Positions 6,927 to 12,203 of a stretch of 12,203 nt of DNA are shown in pieces. The notes below the pieces were generated by a model that was given only the letters and a program-made list of their open reading frames with translations, ran no database searches and was not told the DNA's origin. A program made the position numbers and the translations under genes. Source of the DNA: JAKQLP01 sp964562165 (GTDB lineage Bacteria > Patescibacteriota > Dojkabacteria > B142 > OLB20); the NCBI GenBank assembly GCA_964562165.1, contig CAZLRZ010000027.1, forward strand, positions 1 to 12,203. The letters run 5' to 3'. How positions within the stretch are numbered: the stretch's first letter is position 1; every line of letters starts with the position of its first letter.

Positions 6927-7457
6927 TTACTTTAAATCTACCATTCCTAAAGGCTTTTTGTTGAAGGGGATTTTAGAAAAAAAGTATGTGCAATTAAAAT
7001 CCTGAAGGTTTTCACCAAAAAATGAAAGTTGGCCTTCGCTATTTAATTCAGGTTCTCCGCAAGCCCAAATCATTTCCTTGTTTAGCTTTTCAAGGCTTGA
7101 TCCATCTTCTGATAATTTATAAACACTATAATATAGAACGTCAGCGGAGCCTTCGTTATTGTATTCTGTGACTAGAAAATCCTTTCCATCTTCCGAATAG
7201 ATTTTTCCTTTAAAATCGTCGGGGGTCGAATATAGAAGATAGCTGGTTAATAAATAGCTTTCGTTTGTAGTTTTGTTAACTAAGTAAATGTCTTTTCTTG
7301 TATCGTTTTGTTGAAAGTTAACTTCCCAATCTTTACCTATGCCCATTCCATCTGTCAGGGGAATAAAATCCTTTTTTAAAGCTTGACTAATAAATGCTGC
7401 CGCTAGTATAAAAAGTATAATAACTGCAATTAATATAAAGGTCAGTGTTTTTTTCAT
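6927..7457 (-). CDS. Hypothetical protein with N-terminal membrane anchor or signal peptide
   Basis: It has 176 residues and I do not recognise a family. The N-terminus, MKKTLTFILIAVIILFILAA with two more alanines, is a lysine-led hydrophobic segment of about 22 residues, either an uncleaved anchor or a signal peptide. The rest is polar and rich in Asp, Asn and Tyr, consistent with an extracytoplasmic beta-rich domain. Two cysteines (133 and 156) are the only ones present and could form a disulfide outside the membrane. No lipobox is seen. The gene is divergent from the sigma-factor gene, with a short shared upstream region, so it is a candidate target or partner of that sigma factor, but only position suggests this. 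No clear ribosome binding site precedes the ATG. An 84-base spacer with its own promoter separates it from the glycosyltransferase gene. Confidence 0.75.
   Translation of the reverse strand: MKKTLTFILIAVIILFILAAAFISQALKKDFIPLTDGMGIGKDWEVNFQQNDTRKDIYLVNKTTNESYLLTSYLLYSTPDDFKGKIYSEDGKDFLVTEYNNEGSADVLYYSVYKLSEDGSSLEKLNKEMIWACGEPELNSEGQLSFFGENLQDFNCTYFFSKIPFNKKPLGMVDLK
7383..7412 (+). promoter_or_regulatory. Candidate promoter for the sigma/FecR operon
   Basis: TTGACT (7383-7388) and TATAAA (7407-7412) are separated by 18 bases on the plus strand, inside the 5' part of the divergent hypothetical gene. Each box matches five of six consensus positions. A second -10-like TACAAT lies at 7473-7478 but has no good -35. 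In DNA this AT-rich either could arise by chance. Confidence 0.3.
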
Positions 7458-7556
7458 AATTTAAATTTTAATTACAATAGTAGTTTTCTGTGGTGTACAT
7501 TGAATTTGAATAAAACCAACAATTCATGTGATAATGAACTCAATATTTTTTGTTGC

Positions 7557-8138
7557 ATGGAAGGCGAACTACAACTAGTTGAAAAGGCTAAGACGAATTG
7601 TTCAGAGTTTCAGACTCTTTATCGTATGTATTTACCCACGATTTTTAACTATTGCTATAACCGAGTAGGTAATAGGCATAATGCGGAAGACATTACCAGT
7701 AGCGTGTTTTTGTCCGCCCTAGATAAAATTAATCAGTTTGACACTTCAAAAGGATTATCGTTTAAGGCTTGGATATTTCGGATTGCGCACAACAAAGTAA
7801 TCGATTTCTATAAAAAACATAAGCCTTCTTCGTTAAATGATTTAAAGGAAAGCGAGTCAACAGATTCTTTTACTGAAAATGTCGAAAATAAAATTTTAGA
7901 AGATCAAAGACAAAAAGAAGTGCAATATGTATTAAGTGGAATTAAACCTAATCATCAACAGATTTTAACCTTGAAATTCTTTTCGGAGCTTAAGAATCCC
8001 GAAATAGCGGAAATTATGGATTTGAAGTTGAGTGTTTTAAATAATCAATTACATAGAGCTTTAGAAAGTTTTGAGAAGAAATTTAAAAAAACTTTTCCAA
8101 AAAGCGATATTTTTACTTTATCTAATCGTAATAATTAG
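7557..8138 (+). CDS. ECF-family RNA polymerase sigma factor
   Basis: It has 193 residues, the usual size for group 4 sigma factors, which contain only the sigma-2 and sigma-4 domains. Sigma-2 spans about 17-88, with AEDITSSVFLSAL (43-55) and FKAWIFRIAHNKVIDFY (69-85), the part that recognises and melts the -10 region. Sigma-4 spans about 121-177, with the helix-turn-helix LKNPEIAEIMDLKLSVLNNQ (145-164) that reads the -35 region. The linker between them is acidic. The start is placed at ATG 7557, because the protein then begins MEGELQLVEKAKTNCSEFQT, like typical ECF N-termini; an upstream TTG at 7500 would add 19 residues with no domain match. Neither start has a Shine-Dalgarno motif. The FecR-domain gene begins two bases after the stop codon, so the usual ECF model applies: the membrane protein holds the sigma factor inactive, or activates it, in response to an outside signal. 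Confidence 0.88.
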   Translation: MEGELQLVEKAKTNCSEFQTLYRMYLPTIFNYCYNRVGNRHNAEDITSSVFLSALDKINQFDTSKGLSFKAWIFRIAHNKVIDFYKKHKPSSLNDLKESESTDSFTENVENKILEDQRQKEVQYVLSGIKPNHQQILTLKFFSELKNPEIAEIMDLKLSVLNNQLHRALESFEKKFKKTFPKSDIFTLSNRNN

Positions 8139-8140
8139 AG

Positions 8141-9916
8141 ATGGAAGCAAATGAGAAAAAACTAAAAGACGCGTCAGTATTTTTCTCGGCATCTAGAGTT
8201 ATCGCTTCTGATGACAATAGTGTGCTTACATCTGCCTTTGCAGAAAAACTCTCGGGAGAATTAATGCAAAGACAAATATCTAATTTAAGTAAGAAAACAC
8301 CAATGGATAAAGTAAAGATGTTTCTTACAAACAGTAAATTCAAACTGTTTGTTCCAGTTTTTCTAGTCGCTATTGTTTTAGCGCTAGGCGCAATCCTTCT
8401 ATTTAACAAAAGCAAAAACACCCCAACAGAGATTAGACAAAAGTCCACGGAAATAGGCGCAAATTTAACCTATTTTGAGGGCAATGTTGAATATTTTGAT
8501 GGTGGCTCATGGAAGCCCGCTACAGATGAAATCGATTTATACTCAAACTATGGAGTAAGAACAGCCAGTGATTCCAAAATAATTGTCACTTTAGATGATG
8601 GTAGTGTTTTAAGACTTGATGAGAATTCAGAGCTAGCTTTAACTTCACTTAACCCTGATCATATCGTAATTACTAATGTCACCGGCAGTTTGTACTCAAG
8701 AGTTGTAAAAGCCGAACGAGAATTTGAAGTCTTGGTTGATGAATACAATCTAAAATCCCTTGGCACAGCATACAAAACCATCAACAATGATGATATCAAA
8801 GCTGTCGAGGTTTATCATTCTGAAGTCGAGATCAAAGGAATGGATTCCGCCCAAAACATTTTGGTCGCACAGGGAAATAAATTCTATTTATACAATGCAC
8901 AAAACCCTGAAGAGGTAGGTAAATTGATTGAAGTCAATCCGGAAGAAATTAAGCAAGATGAATTTGTAATGTGGAACAAAGAACAAGACGAAGTCGTCAA
9001 TGACTTTAAATCACAGATGGGTGTTTTGTTCGATTTAATTCCACCATCTTTAACAGTAACAGAACCAACTGATGGATCAAAAACTACAAACGAGAGTATT
9101 TTAATTAAAGGTAATACTGAAAATGGTGCAAAAGTTTTAGTAAACGGATTAGAGGCCGTCAATACCAACGGTAGCTTTGAATATTCTTTCGCTCTAAATC
9201 TCGGAGCAAATGGAGTTAAAGTTGAATCTATTGATCAAGCAGGAAACAAAACAATTGTAAACATGACCATAACTCGTGAAGAAAAGGCTCCAACAACAAC
9301 TCCCAAGCCAACAAATCCACCAACCACATCAAAGATCACTCTTTATGGAACAAAGGTGGATGGCGGAATCAGCTTCACTTGGAATGTTCAAAATGTTAGT
9401 ACACCAAACGGATTCAAATTAGTAAAATCTGAATCAGCAAACCCTGTTTACCCAGGCAATGATTATCAATATTTAAGTGATGCATCTGCAAGATCGCATA
9501 CTTGGAGTATAAAAGACGGCAAAACTTATCATTTTAGAGTTTGCCAATACATTGACGGCAAATGCGGAGTTTACAGTAACGACATCACCGTTACCGCACC
9601 AATCGGCCCAACAGCAACTCCAAAGCCAACACAAGAACCAGTTACTTCAATTTCACTATCTTCAACAGGTGGAACCGGAGTTAATTGGTCTGTGGTCGGA
9701 TATTCTGATGCAGGCTTCAAATTAGTCTGGTCAAAAACCTCTAACCCAACTTACCCAACAAGAGCAACTGACAAATATGACTATTTAAGTAGTCCCTCAG
9801 CCAGAAGTGGCATAATTGATGCCTTTGATGGCGCAGGCATATACTTTGTAAGAGTTTGTGAATACGTAGGCGGAGTTTGCGGAGTCTATTCAAATCAAAT
9901 CCAGGTGAATTTGTAA
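8141..9916 (+). CDS. FecR-domain transmembrane regulator with Ig-like and Cys-paired surface repeats
   Basis: It has 591 residues and is a single-pass membrane protein. Residues 1-67 are polar and probably cytoplasmic, the position where FecR-type regulators contact their sigma factor. A helix follows at about 69-88 (FVPVFLVAIVLALGAILL). A FecR domain spans about 105-235, including YGVRTASDSKIIVTLDDGS (137-155) and LRLDENSELAL (157-167). An Ig-like module occupies about 303-379 and is followed by a Thr/Pro linker. Two homologous repeats lie at about 399-484 and 503-591, joined by a second linker; both linkers contain TPKPT. Each repeat ends with a pair of cysteines seven residues apart (468/475 and 573/580) in the pattern RVCxYxxGxCGVYSN. 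The whole C-terminal part should lie outside the cell. It starts two bases after the sigma gene, suggesting coupled translation. FecR proteins of Gram-negative bacteria usually lack such appended modules; the ligand is unknown. Confidence 0.85.
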   Translation: MEANEKKLKDASVFFSASRVIASDDNSVLTSAFAEKLSGELMQRQISNLSKKTPMDKVKMFLTNSKFKLFVPVFLVAIVLALGAILLFNKSKNTPTEIRQKSTEIGANLTYFEGNVEYFDGGSWKPATDEIDLYSNYGVRTASDSKIIVTLDDGSVLRLDENSELALTSLNPDHIVITNVTGSLYSRVVKAEREFEVLVDEYNLKSLGTAYKTINNDDIKAVEVYHSEVEIKGMDSAQNILVAQGNKFYLYNAQNPEEVGKLIEVNPEEIKQDEFVMWNKEQDEVVNDFKSQMGVLFDLIPPSLTVTEPTDGSKTTNESILIKGNTENGAKVLVNGLEAVNTNGSFEYSFALNLGANGVKVESIDQAGNKTIVNMTITREEKAPTTTPKPTNPPTTSKITLYGTKVDGGISFTWNVQNVSTPNGFKLVKSESANPVYPGNDYQYLSDASARSHTWSIKDGKTYHFRVCQYIDGKCGVYSNDITVTAPIGPTATPKPTQEPVTSISLSSTGGTGVNWSVVGYSDAGFKLVWSKTSNPTYPTRATDKYDYLSSPSARSGIIDAFDGAGIYFVRVCEYVGGVCGVYSNQIQVNL

Positions 9917-9931
9917 TAGCAAGGTAGAAGT

Positions 9932-9965
9932 AAAAAAAGGACCGATTTTATCGGCCCCCTTTTTT
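9932..9965. terminator. Bidirectional intrinsic terminator between convergent genes
   Basis: A run of As and GGACCGA, loop TTTTA, then TCGGCCCCC and a run of Ts form a hairpin with a CCGA/TCGG core, a short GG/CC extension across a mismatch, and A/T tracts on both sides. It lies 15 bases after the FecR-domain stop codon and 11 bases from the end of the convergent gene, so it can serve both transcripts. Confidence 0.8.
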
Positions 9966-9976
9966 ATTAATAATCT

Positions 9977-10600
9977 TTATAAATATCCCTTTTGGGTAGC
10001 GTTAATCATTATGGGTCCTAAAGCATTAACAATGTTATTCTCATATATAGCTATTCTATTGTTGAATTCTCTTAAAGGATGAGGTTTCCGAAGTATCTGA
10101 GGTAAATCGTGAAAGCCTATGCCATGTATGTCTTTGGCTAATAATAAAAAGGGTGGCATATCTTCTGTTTGGCTACTTAAGTAACCGGAAGTCACCCTCT
10201 CTGCAGATGAAAAATGGATTTTCCCAACTATCGAGTCAAAAGGTTTGCTGGGACTCCCAAACAAGACCAATTCAGAAGGCGCTGGGCCTTCAGTGAATTC
10301 CTCAGAACCAGTAGAAGGCCTAAAAAACAATGGGGAATTTTGATTAATAATCAAACCTAAACGGTTCATTAAAAGAGTAGTTAATACCACATCTTGACCT
10401 GATGCGTCATTGTTTTCCCCACGTAAAAAGGTTAGTGCAGAAGTCCTTAGCTCTTCGATTTCACTCGTAAAAGGTCTTTCTTGAAACCCACTTTCGGTTG
10501 CAATTCTATCGTATACTTGTTTTTTATTCAATTCATGATTTACAACCTCAATTGGGGTATTAATTTGAGGGGTAGCTAAAGTTGAATTTCTTGGTGGCAT
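9977..10600 (-). CDS. Hypothetical soluble protein of 207 residues
   Basis: I do not recognise a family. The protein has no signal peptide, membrane helix or cysteine. The first 20 residues are rich in Pro, Thr and Asn and probably disordered. The middle, about 38-90, looks helical (EIEELRTSALTFLRGE, then VVLTTLLMNRLGLII). A later segment contains KDIHGIGFHDLPQILRK, whose two His residues are four apart; this superficially resembles a metal site but lacks the HExxH pattern, so no enzymatic function is claimed. The ATG at 10600 lacks a Shine-Dalgarno motif, but an extended -10 promoter sits about 30 bases upstream, so the gene can be transcribed separately from the SdpI-like gene. It converges with the FecR-domain gene and shares the terminator between them. 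Confidence 0.72.
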   Translation of the reverse strand: MPPRNSTLATPQINTPIEVVNHELNKKQVYDRIATESGFQERPFTSEIEELRTSALTFLRGENNDASGQDVVLTTLLMNRLGLIINQNSPLFFRPSTGSEEFTEGPAPSELVLFGSPSKPFDSIVGKIHFSSAERVTSGYLSSQTEDMPPFLLLAKDIHGIGFHDLPQILRKPHPLREFNNRIAIYENNIVNALGPIMINATQKGYL

Positions 10601-10628
10601 ATTATATCAGTAATAATATATGCCCGTG

Positions 10629-10637
10629 ATTATATCA
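10629..10637 (-). promoter_or_regulatory. Extended -10 promoter for the 207-residue hypothetical gene
   Basis: On the minus strand TGATATAAT is a perfect extended -10 element. Its TGA (10635-10637) is also the stop codon of the upstream SdpI-like gene. A possible -35 TTGAGT lies 20 bases further upstream, which is long, but extended -10 promoters do not depend strongly on it. Transcription would start about 22 bases before the ATG. Confidence 0.5.
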
Positions 10638-11270
10638 CTTTTTTTCTTTTCTATACTCAATATATGAGTAAATAAATACGATTGGTAGCAGTAATAGGGT
10701 TGATCCAATTAGCACAATAAAAGAGAATACAGGGATGAAAATTCCTGAAAGTATTGAAAGTATCCCAATAATCATAAATAGCTTGGCTCCAAGCTTGTGG
10801 GTTTTGTTCCAGTTCTCTTCGCTATTTAAGGTCCAAGGGGTTTTGATTCCTATGGTGTAGTTTTGTTTAGAATCCTTGATTAAAACACTTGTCACAATAA
10901 AGAGTAGCCCCATCAAAATGGGCATTAGCATGTTCATTTGAATTATTATGCCGATATTCCATAGGTAAACCTGTAGTTGAACGGCGAGAAACATAGCCAG
11001 AATAGCGCAAATGAAGTAGTTGAATTTGTCTTCAAACATTTTGATGTTTTGATGCTTTGGATCAATCTTTGGAATAATGATGAACATCAGCATCAGGCCT
11101 AGCATTAGCGCTGGGAAGAAAATTATATTAAACATCTTATCAGAATACCCATCAACTGCACCTCCTGGTCCCCAATGTGAAGCCATGCTTTGTGGTAGTA
11201 ATGGGTAGAAGGCAATTGATAAAATTACTGATGCAATAATAATTAAAATTGGGATGATGTACTTTTTCAT
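10635..11270 (-). CDS. SdpI/DUF1648-family integral membrane protein
   Basis: It has 211 residues and six predicted membrane helices (about 4-22, 46-66, 84-105, 112-131, 163-183 and 184-203). The first loop contains YPLLPQSMASHWGPGGAVDG (22-41), the DUF1648 signature, and the loop after the fourth helix contains NYTIGIKTPWTLNSEENWNK (137-156), characteristic of the SdpI family. In Bacillus subtilis, SdpI is the immunity protein for the toxin SdpC and also a signal receptor that sequesters the repressor SdpR. No sdpC or sdpR homologue is visible here, and most SdpI relatives occur without them, so a toxin-immunity role is not implied. The ATG is preceded by AAAGAA, a weak ribosome binding site. 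The gene begins 16 bases after the flavoprotein gene and probably shares its transcript. Confidence 0.9.
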   Translation of the reverse strand: MKKYIIPILIIIASVILSIAFYPLLPQSMASHWGPGGAVDGYSDKMFNIIFFPALMLGLMLMFIIIPKIDPKHQNIKMFEDKFNYFICAILAMFLAVQLQVYLWNIGIIIQMNMLMPILMGLLFIVTSVLIKDSKQNYTIGIKTPWTLNSEENWNKTHKLGAKLFMIIGILSILSGIFIPVFSFIVLIGSTLLLLPIVFIYSYIEYRKEKK

Positions 11271-11286
11271 AAGTATTCTTTAAAAA

Positions 11287-12203
11287 TTAAAAAAATTTAA
11301 TAAACTTTTTAAGTCTTGGGCTTTTCATAAAAAATATTGAAACCTTAATACCTAGGGTAACAAGCCAAGCAGGAAGCCTTTCGGCCTTATCTAATAAATT
11401 GTTTTCATCCTGCTTCTTTTTAAGAATCCTATCAATTTCAGTTTGTTTAAATGTTGGATCTAGAATGTATTTAGCAACGTCAAGGCCGGAAGTCATTCCA
11501 TTACTCATCCCTCCACCGTGCAATCTTGAGGCGAATCCGCCTGCATCACCTATTAGGAAAATATTTTTGGATTCGCCAAAAATATGACCCTCATAGCCGT
11601 ACCCTATTAATGCTCCAGCAAATTGCGATTCTTTGAAGTGGTATCCAACTTTATCACAGTATTCTTGTAAATATTTTTTTGCATCTTGTGAAGTAATTAA
11701 TCGGGGATCAAAATATATGCCGACATTATTAAACTTTTTATGTGGGAATTCCCAAATATATCCGGTTTTAATTTTTGCCGGATCGTAATATGAGACCAGC
11801 TTATCGGAAATCACATTGATATTGTAATACAAACCCATGCATGCTTTTGTTTTAAGTCCAAGGAATTTTCTGACAATAGAAGCTGTGCCATCGGCCCCGA
11901 CTAAATATCGAAAGTTAAAAATCCCTTGAGTTGTCTCAATATGATCATTTGTGATTTTTTTTAATAAACATGGGTTAAGGATCTTAATGTTTTTGGCCCC
12001 CTTTAATTTAGCAAGTTGGAATTGCCCAAAATCTTCTCTTTCAAAACACCTGAATTGGTTATCAAGCTTTAGGGTGTGTTTGGATTTTGGGAAGACGCTG
12101 TATTGTGTGTCGAATCTTTTAATGAGTTCTTCTGGAATATCAACAATCGATTCTTCATCCGAAACTCCACCGGCACAACTTTTGGGCCCAATCAGTTCTT
12201 TTC
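11287..12203 (-). CDS. Geranylgeranyl-reductase-family FAD oxidoreductase, N-terminus outside window
   Basis: The frame is open to the right edge of the window, giving about 305 visible residues; the ATG at 11838 is internal. The visible protein starts near KELIGPKSCAGGVSDE, which matches the conserved Cys-Gly-Gly substrate-site region following the FAD-binding Rossmann motif, itself off the edge. RYLVGADGTASIVRKFLG (about 11855-11910) is the second FAD-contact motif, and IGDAGGFASRLHGGG (11521-11553) is the third, contacting the flavin pyrophosphate. Members reduce double bonds in polyprenyl chains of lipids, quinones or chlorophyll, and some act on other substrates, so the substrate is not assigned. 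A lysine-rich C-terminus follows a hydrophobic segment that may associate with the membrane. Stop codon TAA; the SdpI-like gene follows closely. Confidence 0.85.
   Translation of the reverse strand, partial: KELIGPKSCAGGVSDEESIVDIPEELIKRFDTQYSVFPKSKHTLKLDNQFRCFEREDFGQFQLAKLKGAKNIKILNPCLLKKITNDHIETTQGIFNFRYLVGADGTASIVRKFLGLKTKACMGLYYNINVISDKLVSYYDPAKIKTGYIWEFPHKKFNNVGIYFDPRLITSQDAKKYLQEYCDKVGYHFKESQFAGALIGYGYEGHIFGESKNIFLIGDAGGFASRLHGGGMSNGMTSGLDVAKYILDPTFKQTEIDRILKKKQDENNLLDKAERLPAWLVTLGIKVSIFFMKSPRLKKFIKFF

Noticed and set aside
7500..7556. TTG start of the sigma factor at 7500
   Set aside because: It adds 19 residues outside the sigma-2 domain; starting at ATG 7557 gives an N-terminus typical of ECF factors. 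It is not excluded, only less likely.
10635..11270. A toxin-immunity locus based on the SdpI-like protein
   Set aside because: No toxin, maturation or autorepressor gene is adjacent, and SdpI-family proteins are widespread without them.
11287..11838. A complete 183-residue protein starting at ATG 11838
   Set aside because: The frame continues upstream without a stop to the window edge and encodes conserved flavoprotein motifs, so the ATG is internal.

Overview
The window is a single AT-rich stretch of bacterial chromosome carrying ordinary housekeeping genes on the left and lineage-specific envelope genes on the right. TAA, TAG and TGA all terminate genes, so the standard bacterial code (table 11) applies. 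Few genes have a good Shine-Dalgarno motif, and the accessory proteins are membrane-anchored or hypothetical. The style resembles an uncultivated AT-rich Patescibacteria/CPR genome, perhaps near Microgenomates or Dojkabacteria. That assignment is an inference at low to moderate confidence, because no marker gene in the window settles it. A 100-N spacer flanked by identical 55-base ends shows that this is a draft, probably metagenomic, assembly.

Left block (1-4379, + strand): the 3' part of an F1F0 ATP synthase operon in the usual order: atpA (5' end outside the window), atpG, atpD, atpC. An unrecognised small gene starts one base after atpC. It stops at a TAA after 69 codons, but the same frame then stays open for another 62 codons, which suggests a nonsense mutation or a sequence error in a roughly 132-residue protein. 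The N-gap lies at the start of atpG and is almost certainly an unmerged contig overlap, not missing sequence.

Middle block (4394-7457, - strand): a family 2 glycosyltransferase overlaps by 50 bases a polytopic membrane protein of the GT-C type. The pair fits a module in which the first enzyme makes a polyprenyl-phosphate sugar and the second transfers the sugar outside the membrane. Upstream is a membrane-anchored hypothetical protein. A perfect 13-bp inverted repeat overlaps the predicted -10 box and the start codon of the glycosyltransferase gene.

Right-middle block (7500-9965, + strand): an ECF-type sigma factor is followed two bases later by a 591-residue single-pass membrane protein. 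That protein has a cytoplasmic segment, a membrane helix, a FecR domain, an Ig-like domain and two repeats each carrying a Cys pair. It looks like a sigma/anti-sigma surface-signalling pair in which sensor and external binding modules share one polypeptide. A bidirectional intrinsic terminator closes it.

Right block (9977-12203, - strand): an unrecognised soluble protein with its own extended -10 promoter, a six-helix SdpI/DUF1648-family membrane protein, and most of a geranylgeranyl-reductase-family flavoprotein that runs off the right edge. No tRNA, rRNA, CRISPR array or insertion sequence was seen, and no gene-free stretch exceeds 300 bases.
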